From assembly GCA_964441335.1 (NCBI GenBank), contig CAYTUI010000017.1, positions 1 through 24,529 on the forward strand: DNA of 24,529 nt, written 5' to 3'. Under the pieces are notes generated by a model that ran no database searches, was not told the origin of the DNA, and worked only from the letters and a program-made list of their open reading frames with translations. Positions 12,335 to 19,865 of this stretch are shown one piece after another. Source of the stretch: CAYTUI01 sp964441335. Its GTDB lineage: Bacteria > Patescibacteriota > Patescibacteriia > UBA1558 > 2-01-FULL-52-15. Position numbers and translations under genes: made by a program. Position 1 is the stretch's first letter. Each line of letters begins with the position of its first letter.

Positions 12335-14305
12335 TCAGTTCGGGTTCACGCGAACCAGCTTGGGCAGCATGACAGCAAAGCGAATCGTGTAGACCACTTC
12401 ACTGAAAGCTACAAACGGAACCAGTGGGTGTTTGACAATGGCTTTTGGGTGCCAAAGCAAGCGCCACTTGGCTTGTCCGTATTCCAGCCAGAAAGCGTTG
12501 AGCCAGCGACGGCTCGGTCGTTTGCCGAATGTAAACCGCAACCAGTCGTTCAGACTGTGAGCCCTATCGCTAGCTTGAGCTTTTTTGGTAGCCCAGGCAG
12601 GCGACAGTTCAGTTTCGAAAATGACTTGTTGGAAGCGGTAGAATTCGGCCAGAAAGCGGCCACCGTAGCGTAGGTGGCGCCACAACTCCTGACACAGGAA
12701 TTTCCAGACGGGAATGGCTGGAGCTCCGGAGCGTCGGTCGTTCAGAAAGCGGTAGTGATAAGCTCCCGCAATGAATGGATGAGTCCCTTCGGTGAAGGCC
12801 GACCACCTGTACCAAATGAAGTTTCGCAGTAGCCCCAGTCGAACCTGGCGACTGCTGTGACGCTTCAAGGCCCGGATCATGTTCTCGGTTGAGAAGAACG
12901 CTTTCCAAGCGGACAGGTAAGCCTGCAGCCATTGCTCGCGAGTCATTCTCGGATGCTCGACAACAGGATGGAAAGTGTCGTAGAGGTCCCAGTCGGGATC
13001 CATCCACTTGCCTTCAACGAAGGCGTTGACATGATCCACACTGCCGGGAGCGGGCGAGATGATGAAGAAGGCAGGGATGTCCGCTCCGTTGTCCGCCAGT
13101 TGTTGAACATCTTGTTCGACAGACGCCTGCGTGTCGGCATCAAAGCCGATCATGAAGGCTGTCTGGACAAGAATGCCGAGACTGTGAAGCTCTTCCCAGG
13201 CTGGCTGGTAAGAAGCAACCTTGTTCTGTCCTTTACCAACCTGTTTGAGGTTAGCCGGGTTCATCGTTTCCACACCCATGAAGACTTGGGTGCAGCCGGC
13301 AGCCGCCAGCTTGGCGAAAAACCCCGGGATGGTGTGACTGGCCAGGTCCACTTGAACCATGAAGCTGAAGTTGTAGCCTTGCTTCCGTCGCGCAATCAGA
13401 CCGTCCAGCAACTCATCACGTCCGGGAGAGCGGGCGATGTTGTCGTCGGTAAAGAAGATGTGAACCATCTCCTGACCGATGCCGCAGCAGAGTTCCTCGA
13501 CCCATTGCAGGATCATTTGCGGATCCCTGGGACGGGAAACACGTCCGTGGACGTTGATGATAGAACAGAACGAGCAGACGAACGGACAGCCGCGACTGGT
13601 ATCAGCAGTCACGGTGTTGGTCATGACGCAGTTGTCGAAGTAGCCTTCGGGGTATTGTGGGATAGGCGCGGTCTTGAGATCCGGGCTGGCTCCGCGGTAG
13701 AGAGGCTCTGGATGTCCTTCAAGAATATCCTGCAAAGTCTTGGCCCAGGTAATCTCGGCCTCGCCTTTGAACAGGATAACTCCTTGGTCCATCAGCTGCT
13801 GGAGTTCGGTCGGCATGATGTGCGGTCGGGGAATGTTCGGACGTTTTTCGTCGAAGACACCGTCGAACATGGTGGCGAGTAGTCCGGAGACATGAAAGCC
13901 ACCGATAACGCAGGTGGCGCCGACAGCTTGCCACTTAGTGATCAAGTCGCAGGTCCGATTGAACTCCGCGGTTTGCACTCCGACGAAACCGACAACGAGC
14001 TTGGTTCCGTCTTCAGGGAAACGTTTTAGCAGCTGTAGCAGTTGGTCGTAGTGTGACTTGGAGTTTTCCTGCAGAGCGTAAATCTCCACAGGTATACCCT
14101 CGGGCATGATGTGCTTCAGTGCTTTGAGGGTGATGGAATATAAAGCCGCCAGAGAGTTGGACGGCATGATAGCCCGCCACGAGACATAAGGGAATTTGCC
14201 TTTCCCATATTGTGTTGGTTTGATCAGGATCAGGACAAGACGTTTCATGGTTGCTTTTTCGGCCAGTTCAGCCGAAGCAGCATTCACAGGATAGGTATCC
14301 AACAT
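12335..14305 (-). CDS. Radical SAM protein with N-terminal B12-binding-like domain (656 aa)
   Basis: The ATG at 14305 has an SD GAAGGAG. The radical SAM Cys motif is C240-x3-C244-x2-C247 (CPFVCSFC), which would hold a [4Fe-4S] cluster that cleaves SAM. Before it, residues about 20-185 resemble a cobalamin-binding Rossmann domain (VVGFVGVQTAEF, VIGGFHVSG at 133-141, then FKGEAE at 179-184). The DxHxxG cobalamin motif is not evident, so B12 binding is doubtful. After the TIM barrel (HIFFTDDNIARSPGRDELL, VFMGVETMNP, AFMIGFDADT), a C-terminal helical extension of about 200 residues is rich in Trp/Arg. The substrate is unknown; such B12-type enzymes often methylate or rearrange lipids or natural products. 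It is a single-gene transcript. Confidence 0.88.
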   Translation of the reverse strand: MLDTYPVNAASAELAEKATMKRLVLILIKPTQYGKGKFPYVSWRAIMPSNSLAALYSITLKALKHIMPEGIPVEIYALQENSKSHYDQLLQLLKRFPEDGTKLVVGFVGVQTAEFNRTCDLITKWQAVGATCVIGGFHVSGLLATMFDGVFDEKRPNIPRPHIMPTELQQLMDQGVILFKGEAEITWAKTLQDILEGHPEPLYRGASPDLKTAPIPQYPEGYFDNCVMTNTVTADTSRGCPFVCSFCSIINVHGRVSRPRDPQMILQWVEELCCGIGQEMVHIFFTDDNIARSPGRDELLDGLIARRKQGYNFSFMVQVDLASHTIPGFFAKLAAAGCTQVFMGVETMNPANLKQVGKGQNKVASYQPAWEELHSLGILVQTAFMIGFDADTQASVEQDVQQLADNGADIPAFFIISPAPGSVDHVNAFVEGKWMDPDWDLYDTFHPVVEHPRMTREQWLQAYLSAWKAFFSTENMIRALKRHSSRQVRLGLLRNFIWYRWSAFTEGTHPFIAGAYHYRFLNDRRSGAPAIPVWKFLCQELWRHLRYGGRFLAEFYRFQQVIFETELSPAWATKKAQASDRAHSLNDWLRFTFGKRPSRRWLNAFWLEYGQAKWRLLWHPKAIVKHPLVPFVAFSEVVYTIRFAVMLPKLVRVNPN

Positions 14306-14350
14306 GGCTACTCCTTCGGCGAAGACCGCCTGGTGAGCGTTAACTTAATA

Positions 14351-14369
14351 AGGTTCCAGTTTGGAACCT
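14351..14369. promoter_or_regulatory. Perfect inverted repeat just inside the radical SAM transcript
   Basis: AGGTTCC-AGTTT-GGAACCT is a seven-pair perfect palindrome about 13-31 bases downstream of the predicted start of the minus-strand transcript. It could be an operator or a leader hairpin. A second GGCG/CGCC hairpin lies beside the SD. Confidence 0.45.
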
Positions 14370-14388
14370 CGGTAAAGGTACTATGGTA

Positions 14389-14417
14389 ACATTAGGCCGA
14401 ATTTTAGTATTAGGCAA
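14389..14417 (-). promoter_or_regulatory. Probable promoter of the radical SAM gene
   Basis: TTGCCT (14417-14412), a 17-base spacer and TAATGT (14394-14389) on the minus strand. The leader would be about 77 bases. Confidence 0.5.
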
Positions 14418-14436
14418 GCGTTTGTTATGATGTTTA

Positions 14437-14445
14437 TGTTATAAT
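14437..14445 (+). promoter_or_regulatory. Extended -10 promoter of the S51 peptidase gene
   Basis: TG at 14437-14438, one base, then TATAAT (14440-14445). The ATG at 14452 lies seven bases after the -10 box, so the transcript should start at or next to the start codon (leaderless). No good -35 is seen. Confidence 0.6.
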
Positions 14446-14451
14446 AACTCT

Positions 14452-15015
14452 ATGACTAAATTCATCTTCCACGGCGGGTTTCCTAAAGAGGTTAAGAAAT
14501 TTGATAACGCTCTTTTTGAAGCTTTACAAAACGATGTGCCTGACAAGGGGACAGTGCTGTTGGTTTATTTTGCCAAACCGGTAGAGATGCATCAGGAGCT
14601 TTACGATTTACACTTGCCAGCCTTAAAGGAAGCATCTAATGGTAAAAAGATAAATTATCTCTTGGCCTCTGAACAGAATTTTATAGAGCAAATTAAACAG
14701 GCGGACGCTCTTTATCTGGCCGGCGGGGATGGAATTTTACTGCGGGAGAAATTTAAGCAGTACCCGACATTTAGCGAGGCTATCAAAAATAAAATAGTTT
14801 TGGGTTCCTCGGCTGGCGCTAATGTTTTAAGTAAGTACTTTTATTCCAGTAGCGGATTAAGAGTATTTAAAGGCGCGGGAATTGTCCCAGTCTTAGTGCG
14901 GGCGCATGATAACGGCGATCAGAAAGTATATGAGGAATTGCAAAGTCAGTGCCCGGAATGTCAGTTGGTGGCTTTAAAAGAGTTAGAGATGAAAATTTTG
15001 AAATTTGATATATGA
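14452..15015 (+). CDS. Peptidase S51 family protein (dipeptidase E-like, 187 aa)
   Basis: The fold signs are AGGDGILL (90-97), a glycine-rich strand-turn, and GSSAGANVL around Ser120, the nucleophile elbow of family S51 (peptidase E, cyanophycinase). The protein is shorter than E. coli PepE (~229 residues), and the C-terminal part with the usual catalytic His is less clear, so activity is uncertain. Typical members cleave Asp-X dipeptides. There is no signal peptide, so it is cytoplasmic. Its TGA overlaps the ATG of the next gene, suggesting co-translation. The message is probably leaderless. Confidence 0.8.
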   Translation: MTKFIFHGGFPKEVKKFDNALFEALQNDVPDKGTVLLVYFAKPVEMHQELYDLHLPALKEASNGKKINYLLASEQNFIEQIKQADALYLAGGDGILLREKFKQYPTFSEAIKNKIVLGSSAGANVLSKYFYSSSGLRVFKGAGIVPVLVRAHDNGDQKVYEELQSQCPECQLVALKELEMKILKFDI

Positions 15016-15584
15016 CGACACAGAATAAATCATTTAGCCCGATGGCCTTGACTATTGTCGGTTTGATATTAGCTTTGTTGGGCTGGATGTTAAGTACTAT
15101 GTCCGACAGTCAGGGGCTAATTTTTACTGTCATTTTTTTTGCTTTTATTATTAGTATGCTGTTAAGTTCACGCTGGATTTTAACCCCGACAGAATTTGGT
15201 CATCGGAATTTATTTTTCAAACAGCTGTATAAAATTGACAGGATTAAAAAAATTTATGTGGCGCAGCTGCCGAGTGACCCTAAAGTAGTGGAGACTAACT
15301 TGAAGATGGCCAATCTAATGGTTGATGTTACACATCTGAAGATGCCTAAAGGAAGTCTGGAAAAATTGATGACCACTCGGGCGCCGAAACAGTTGTGGAT
15401 TGATTTTAGTCTGCCTAACGGGAGTGTTACCTCTGTGCCACTGGATACTTTCGAGCCTAATAGGAAGACTGTTGGTCGAAAAAAAATGATCAGCAAATTA
15501 GGCGAGCTGGCTAAATTGTATCCGCATTTGATTGATCAGAGCGTTTATGAGACAGAGGAGTTGAAAGGGTTGAAGGTTGGATAG
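15012..15584 (+). CDS. Membrane protein with two N-terminal helices (190 aa)
   Basis: Two transmembrane segments lie at about 10-28 and 34-52, followed by a cytosolic domain of about 135 residues with alternating strands (WILTPTEFGHRNLFFKQLYKIDRIKKIYVAQL). This layout resembles bacterial PH-like (bPH) membrane proteins, where a two-helix anchor is followed by a PH-type barrel starting with an W/I-x-L-T motif. I cannot confirm the family. It overlaps the peptidase gene by four bases and so shares its transcript. Base composition is core-like and there is no SD. Confidence 0.72.
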   Translation: MTTQNKSFSPMALTIVGLILALLGWMLSTMSDSQGLIFTVIFFAFIISMLLSSRWILTPTEFGHRNLFFKQLYKIDRIKKIYVAQLPSDPKVVETNLKMANLMVDVTHLKMPKGSLEKLMTTRAPKQLWIDFSLPNGSVTSVPLDTFEPNRKTVGRKKMISKLGELAKLYPHLIDQSVYETEELKGLKVG

Positions 15585-15603
15585 TTGATTATAAAATAAA
15601 TAT

Positions 15604-16083
15604 ATGAGAAATAAAAGTAACTTTCTAATGGTAATTGTAGCGGTTGTTGTTGTAGTTTGTCTGGGCGCTGGGTATTGGTATTTGAATCAGCCGGAGCAGA
15701 GAGGCTGTACTATGGAAGCTAAGCTTTGTCCTGACGGTTCGGCGGTGGGGAGGAGCGGGCCGAACTGCGAGTTTGCTCCCTGTCCTGAAGGATTAGGTAC
15801 TAATGAACCTGTTCCTCCTGATACCGAAACTCCTGGATGCGTGTTAGAAAATTGTCACGGTTTGGACATTCAATGCGGGGCTAAGGCGCCGGAGATGTGT
15901 ACAGCTATGTATGGTTTGGGAGATAAATGCTTACAGTATGCGGAGTGCGGTATTGTTAATGGTAATTGCCAGCAAATAGAAAATGCGCAATTTACTAGAT
16001 GTAAAACTTGCGTTCAAGATTGTATTGTTGCCAGTCCGAACGATCCTATTAAAACGTTTCAGTGTGAGAGCGAGTGTAGTTAG
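15604..16083 (+). CDS. Membrane-anchored Cys-rich protein (159 aa)
   Basis: One N-terminal transmembrane helix (about 8-26) leads to an outside domain with 18 Cys in the remaining 130 residues. The segment CTMEAKLCPDGSAVGRSGPNCEFAPCPE is a recurring motif in small exported proteins of many bacteria. A second Cys-rich block (DIQCGAKAPEMCTAMYGLGDKCLQYAECG, then CKTCVQDC) follows a Pro/Thr linker. Disulfide bonding is likely. The function is unknown. It follows the membrane protein by 19 bases with no SD and is probably the end of the 14452-16083 transcript. The hairpin at 16111 may serve as a two-way terminator. Confidence 0.78.
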   Translation: MRNKSNFLMVIVAVVVVVCLGAGYWYLNQPEQRGCTMEAKLCPDGSAVGRSGPNCEFAPCPEGLGTNEPVPPDTETPGCVLENCHGLDIQCGAKAPEMCTAMYGLGDKCLQYAECGIVNGNCQQIENAQFTRCKTCVQDCIVASPNDPIKTFQCESECS

Positions 16084-16101
16084 TAGATGTTTTAATCGAT
16101 A

Positions 16102-16145
16102 GAAATTGAAAGCCCCTCGATCCGCTGATGCGAGACCAAGGGGCT
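16102..16145 (-). terminator. Terminator of the zinc-knuckle membrane gene
   Basis: AGCCCCT (16111-16117) pairs with AGGGGCT (16139-16145), followed on the minus strand by TTTCAATTT. The TTGGTCT...CGGATCG loop text matches the terminator at 5193-5222, so the two share an origin. Confidence 0.72.
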
Positions 16146-16160
16146 ATTGTTGGGGTTGGC

Positions 16161-16436
16161 TCACCAGTGTTCGTCGCAGAGAGTTGCTCCAAATGTAGTG
16201 AGGGCTCCACAAACCGAACAGCTTCCGGCACTTCCGTAGGCGCCTCCAACACTCTGATACTCCGGCGCTGAACTTGATTGTGGTCGTGGGGTAGATGCGA
16301 AATCCAGCGGTTCTGGTTCCTCCGTATGTGTCTTGCGAACGGCCTTGGCTACACCTTTGACGATAGCGCTGACGGCCAGTATGCCGAGCAGTGCAACGAT
16401 GAGCTCGCCGTCCGATATTTGCCCGTCTTTTGACAT
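16161..16436 (-). CDS. Membrane-anchored zinc-knuckle protein (91 aa)
   Basis: The ATG at 16436 has a perfect SD (AAAGGAGG, six bases upstream). A transmembrane helix (about 11-30, ELIVALLGILAVSAIVKGVA) is followed by a basic stretch, a Pro/Ser-rich linker and a C-terminal CSVCGALTTFGATLCDEHW. The Cys-x2-Cys and Cys-x2-His pairs could bind one zinc. The topology suggests a tethered zinc ribbon on the cytosolic side if positive-inside holds for the Lys/Arg after the helix. The function is unknown. It is a single-gene cassette, more GC-rich than flanking genes, with its own terminator. No good promoter was found, although TTGACT lies about 55 bases upstream. Confidence 0.75.
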   Translation of the reverse strand: MSKDGQISDGELIVALLGILAVSAIVKGVAKAVRKTHTEEPEPLDFASTPRPQSSSAPEYQSVGGAYGSAGSCSVCGALTTFGATLCDEHW

Positions 16437-16546
16437 AGCTACCTCCTTTCAAAGGTACTACCTTGAGCCTGGACTAAATGAAAGTAAAAGTCAACCATTT
16501 TGTTTATTTTGTGGGGTGGCTCAGAAAATCCAGCAAAATTTAATCC

Positions 16547-16575
16547 CTGACACCTTGATGTAAAGGCGGTATAAT
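16547..16575 (+). promoter_or_regulatory. Promoter of the operon starting at 16694
   Basis: CTGACA (16547-16552), a 17-base spacer and TATAAT (16570-16575). The leader of about 110 bases holds the repeat element at 16579-16681. Confidence 0.72.
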
Positions 16576-16578
16576 AGA

Positions 16579-16681
16579 GTTATGAGGAATGTCAGGTCAT
16601 CCGACCTGATCGCCCTATGGGCGAAGTGATGAGGAATTGGTAATTAACTAAAAGCTATCAGCTATCAGCTATAAGCTATTA
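16579..16681. repeat. Structured leader repeat
   Basis: It contains an ATGAGGAATG start, the hairpin TCAGGTC-ATC(C)-GACCTGA (16592-16609), the hairpin CGCCC-TAT-GGGCG (16611-16623), and then about three copies of a CTATCAG/CTATAAG unit (16653-16680). The first parts resemble the leader at 21073-21165. Confidence 0.6.
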
Positions 16682-16693
16682 GCCAACAAACAT

Positions 16694-17059
16694 ATGACCA
16701 AACAATTTCTTAAAGACGTTTTAGGCTGGGGAATAATTCTCTGGCTAATCGGTTATATTTTAGGCATTATTTTTTTTGCCATCATGCCGGCCGGGCTGAT
16801 TGGTTGGGTGATTATGCCGATTGGAATTATTATTACAGTTTGGGTGGCCTTTGAAATAATTCAAGGCCTTAATTTTCGTTATTACCTTTGGGTGGGTATT
16901 GGCTGGACGATAATTGCCGCAGTTTTTGATTATTTGTTTTTAGTCCTGCTGTTTAAACCGGCCGACGGATATTATAAGTTGGATGTGTATATTTATTACG
17001 CTTTAACTTTGTTAATGCCATTGCTTGCCGGTTGGCGAAAACCAGCGTTAAAGAAATAA
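16694..17059 (+). CDS. Small integral membrane protein, four helices (121 aa)
   Basis: Four hydrophobic segments lie at about 10-29, 33-56, 64-86 and 96-114, separated by short loops with few charges. The tail (GWRKPALKK) is basic. This looks like a small four-helix inner-membrane protein of unknown function. It has no Cys and no catalytic motif. The ATG at 16694 has no SD, and an in-frame upstream start is not available. The next gene begins two bases after the stop, so the two are probably one transcript. Confidence 0.72.
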   Translation: MTKQFLKDVLGWGIILWLIGYILGIIFFAIMPAGLIGWVIMPIGIIITVWVAFEIIQGLNFRYYLWVGIGWTIIAAVFDYLFLVLLFKPADGYYKLDVYIYYALTLLMPLLAGWRKPALKK

Positions 17060-17061
17060 TT

Positions 17062-17931
17062 ATGAGAGAAGCATTTGAGCAACGTGAATCTGACGCAGAT
17101 TTGGCTTTAAGGGCCTTGGCCAAGTACTCGGGCAAATTAAATGAAGGTTTGGGGTTTGAGTTGCTTGATGATGAAGGGCGTTTAAGACCTGAAGTTTTTA
17201 TTGATGAAGAACAAAGGGGTTATGAAGCAGATGAAGTGGCTGCTGATTTGGATCATGTCAGACGCAAGGAAATTATGTATGCCGGTTTGGATAACGAAAA
17301 GGTGGTGAAGTTTAAGGCGACTGAAGTTGGCCTGAATACCGAAGGGGTTGTTCATGAAGAATTAATTTCGCAATTGCTAAAATTAGAGGCACGCCGCAAA
17401 TATAAACATGCTGGCAGTCAGGCAGAGGTGGCTATTCCTTTGGCTTTGGCCGAGGCTCTGGGTGATAGATATTTAGTTGTTAGGACTTCGGAGTATGACG
17501 ATTTTGAAGCTGGAGTTGACCATTTAATAATAGATCGTCAGACCGGTTTGGTAGTCTGCGCTATTGACGAAGTGGTGGAGTCAGGCAGAACGGTTGAAAA
17601 GCAGGAACGTTCGGCTGCTAAACTAAGACGGGGCGGCAGTTCGGTGAAATATGGATTAAAAGATGTTAACGGCCAGTTAGTCAAAGGCCGGCTGAATCAT
17701 TTAGCGACCTTTATTATGCCGATTGAGAAGCAGAATATCAGCGGTTGTTTAAAAGAATTGGCGGAAGGTCAGACCGGAACTTTTAGTCGTCAGGTAGTAG
17801 CTAATATTGTGGCGTCAATGGAAAGTCAGCTGGAATATTTGTCACAAGTTGATGATGACCACTCTCTAGATAAGCAAGCTCTACAGCAAGCGATAGAAAA
17901 ATTGCGTGAATTTTCTGGCAGTCAGTTGTAA
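17062..17931 (+). CDS. Hypothetical protein, possible nuclease-like fold (289 aa)
   Basis: I do not recognise it with certainty. The N-terminal third is acidic and helical (ADLALRALAKYSG, ADEVAADLDHV). The middle (about 105-185) has a helix-strand pattern with VVHEELISQLLKLEAR, LGDRYLVVRTSEYDDFEAGVDHLIID and GLVVCAIDEVV. It faintly recalls a PD-(D/E)xK nuclease core (E, D, then I-D-E in place of E-x-K), perhaps degenerate. After it come SAAKLRRGGSSVKYGL and a final helical region. The ATG at 17062 is preferred to an in-frame TTG at 17032, which would overlap the previous gene. There is no SD. The cca gene follows after 24 bases. Confidence 0.7.
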   Translation: MREAFEQRESDADLALRALAKYSGKLNEGLGFELLDDEGRLRPEVFIDEEQRGYEADEVAADLDHVRRKEIMYAGLDNEKVVKFKATEVGLNTEGVVHEELISQLLKLEARRKYKHAGSQAEVAIPLALAEALGDRYLVVRTSEYDDFEAGVDHLIIDRQTGLVVCAIDEVVESGRTVEKQERSAAKLRRGGSSVKYGLKDVNGQLVKGRLNHLATFIMPIEKQNISGCLKELAEGQTGTFSRQVVANIVASMESQLEYLSQVDDDHSLDKQALQQAIEKLREFSGSQL

Positions 17932-17955
17932 AAAATAATTATTTAAATAAATTCT

Positions 17956-19605
17956 GTGCAACAGGAGGAATTAGAATCAAATCAGTCGTCAGAGGAATCT
18001 CAAGAAATGGCTGATTTGCGACGTTTTAATTTATTTAAAGACGGTGATGACGAAGGCCGGGAAGTAGTAGTTAAGACCATTGGTAATTTTGATCAGCTAT
18101 CGGAAAAATTGGAATTAGGTTCTGAATTTTCACAGGCCAAGAGAATTATTACGGCTTTTAATCGTGTTCGTGTTAGCCATAAAGCTGATCAAGTCGAGCG
18201 GCGGCCGCATTTTTTAATTGCCGGCGGTTTTGTGCGTGATACTTTGCTGGATAAGAAGCCGCTTGATATTGATTTCGCCACTGATTTGTCAGCCGACAAA
18301 GCCACAATGATTTTACAGCATGAATTTCAAACAGAGCTGGATAGTGGTCAGGTCTCTTTGGTGGAAACCGGTAAGCAGTTCGGGGTTTTGCGCTTACGTT
18401 TTCGTGATAGCGGAGAGGAATATGAAATTGCCACTTTCCGCGTGGAGTCAGAGTATCGTGATCAGCGTCATCCGGACAAGGTGGAATTTATCAGACAGCC
18501 GGGCAAAGATGCCGAGCGTCGTGATTTTACCATTAACGCAATGTTTTATGATCCGCAGTCAGGTCGGGTAATTGATTATGTCGGCGGACTGCAGGATATT
18601 AAAGATCGGCGTTTGCGTTTTGTCGGCCGGGCCGAGGATCGTATTAAGGAAGATAAATTAAGGATGTTAAGGTATGTCCGTTTTTTGTTAAAGACAGGTT
18701 TTAGTGAAGACCCAGAAGCAATAGCCGCAATTAAGGAACACGCTACTGATTTGGCTAGCTTGGATGCTGATGGCGTCAGACAGGAATTAGAAAAAATGTA
18801 TCAGACCGGTCGTTTTCGAGAAATTTTAGAACGTTTGAAACAAACGGAAATTTTAAGTCAGATTTTGCCGGAAGTTGATCGCACAGAGGATTGTCCGCAA
18901 GGGCCACCATATCACATGGAGGGTAATGTTTTTGAACATACTAAATTGGTAGCGGATAATTTACCAAAAAACGCTTCCTTTGAATTAGTTCTGGCCGCCT
19001 ATTTGCATGATGTCGGTAAAGTGACGACTAGACAAGAAACAATATCGGCTAGTGGTCCAAAAGTAAGTTTTCACGATCATGAACACGAAAGTGTTAAGTT
19101 GGCGCGTCAGCGTTTAAATGCCTTACGTTTTTCCAACGCCAGTCAGGCGGAAATTTTATGGCTAATTGAATCGCATATGCGTGCTCATAGTCTGTATGAA
19201 ATGAAAGAGAGTAAGGCACGTCAATTAGTTTTACATCAATTTGGGGAGGAGTTGATGGTTTTGTCTGAAACTGATGCCCAAGGTGCAACGCCTGCTCCGG
19301 CAATGGTTGAGAAAGTTGAAGCTGAACGGCAGGCTAATGCTAACAGGCTGCATGAAATCCGGCAATATATGGCACAGCACAAAGAAGTGTTGACTAAGTC
19401 TTTGCGTTTAGTTAACGGCAGTATTATTGTGGAGAAAATAAAAGAATTGCGTCCTGATTTTACTGCCAAGACCCAAGGTAGAATTATCGGTAAAATTAAA
19501 GATAGAGTTTTGCAACGATTAGCCGATGAGATGATTCATGAACCGGAGTCAGTTCAGAAAATATTGGAGGAAGAAGTAACGGAGGCGGTTAAGGAGCTTG
19601 TTTAA
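17956..19605 (+). CDS. cca: CCA-adding tRNA nucleotidyltransferase with HD domain
   Basis: Adds or repairs the 3' CCA end of tRNAs. The class II nucleotidyltransferase head domain has GGFVRD (90-95), the metal-binding DIDFATD (104-110), and RRDFTINAMFYDP. The neck has EDKLRMLRYVRF. Around residue 350 an HD phosphohydrolase domain appears (FEHT..., AYLHDVGK, HDHEHES). The C-terminal helical tail of about 130 residues contains long Glu/Lys-rich helices and completes a 549-residue protein, longer than E. coli Cca (~412). The GTG at 17956 is the listed start; the first ~20 residues are Glu/Ser-rich, and an ATG at about 18007 is an alternative. There is no SD. The tRNA-Lys in this window already encodes CCA. 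Confidence 0.93.
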   Translation: MQQEELESNQSSEESQEMADLRRFNLFKDGDDEGREVVVKTIGNFDQLSEKLELGSEFSQAKRIITAFNRVRVSHKADQVERRPHFLIAGGFVRDTLLDKKPLDIDFATDLSADKATMILQHEFQTELDSGQVSLVETGKQFGVLRLRFRDSGEEYEIATFRVESEYRDQRHPDKVEFIRQPGKDAERRDFTINAMFYDPQSGRVIDYVGGLQDIKDRRLRFVGRAEDRIKEDKLRMLRYVRFLLKTGFSEDPEAIAAIKEHATDLASLDADGVRQELEKMYQTGRFREILERLKQTEILSQILPEVDRTEDCPQGPPYHMEGNVFEHTKLVADNLPKNASFELVLAAYLHDVGKVTTRQETISASGPKVSFHDHEHESVKLARQRLNALRFSNASQAEILWLIESHMRAHSLYEMKESKARQLVLHQFGEELMVLSETDAQGATPAPAMVEKVEAERQANANRLHEIRQYMAQHKEVLTKSLRLVNGSIIVEKIKELRPDFTAKTQGRIIGKIKDRVLQRLADEMIHEPESVQKILEEEVTEAVKELV

Positions 19606-19610
19606 ATGAG

Positions 19611-19745
19611 ACCCCTCCTTCCCCGCCGCTCGCTCGCACTACGTCGTTCGAGAACGACGTGTGGAGCGGCGGGGTCCGTCCTCCCCTTAGCAGGGAGGCT
19701 CCTTTAGTTAGAGCCCCTCCTGACAAGGAGGGGTAAGGGGAGGTC
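19611..19745. repeat. Compound palindromic intergenic repeat
   Basis: There are two nested hairpins in series. First, CCCCGCCGCTC (19621-19631) pairs with 19664-19674 around a perfect palindrome ACGTCGTT-CGAG-AACGACGT (19641-19660). Second, CCTCCCCTTA (19680-19689) pairs with 19734-19743 around CCCCTCCT (19714-19721) with AGGAGGGG (19726-19733). There is no ORF. The ACGTCG(T/C)TCG palindrome recurs in the element at 6087-6108. It may also end the cca transcript. Confidence 0.68.
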
Positions 19746-19792
19746 AAGAGGTAGTGCTAAAAAGTTTAGATTTTTAAAAGTAAAATTGCCGT

Positions 19793-19831
19793 TTGACACC
19801 GAACACCTATTTTGTTAAACCATAGGTGTTC
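19793..19831 (+). promoter_or_regulatory. Promoter overlapped by a 10-bp inverted repeat
   Basis: TTGACA (19793-19798) has a weak -10 (TAAACC, 19816-19821) at 17 bases. The perfect arms GAACACCTAT (19801-19810) and ATAGGTGTTC (19822-19831) flank the -10 and are followed by five T. The repeat is either an operator for the downstream unit or a terminator for upstream transcripts (T-run 19832-19836). Both are possible. Confidence 0.5.
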
Positions 19832-19865
19832 TTTTTATCGGCAATAAACAACCAAGGAGGGTCTT

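Noticed and set aside
12932..13882. A 316-codon open frame on the plus strand
   Set aside because: It lies wholly antisense to the radical SAM gene, has no ribosome site or family motif, and is a by-product of that gene's codon composition.
16651..16681. Possible CRISPR-like or att repeat
   Set aside because: Units of about ten bases without spacers; this is low-complexity leader sequence.
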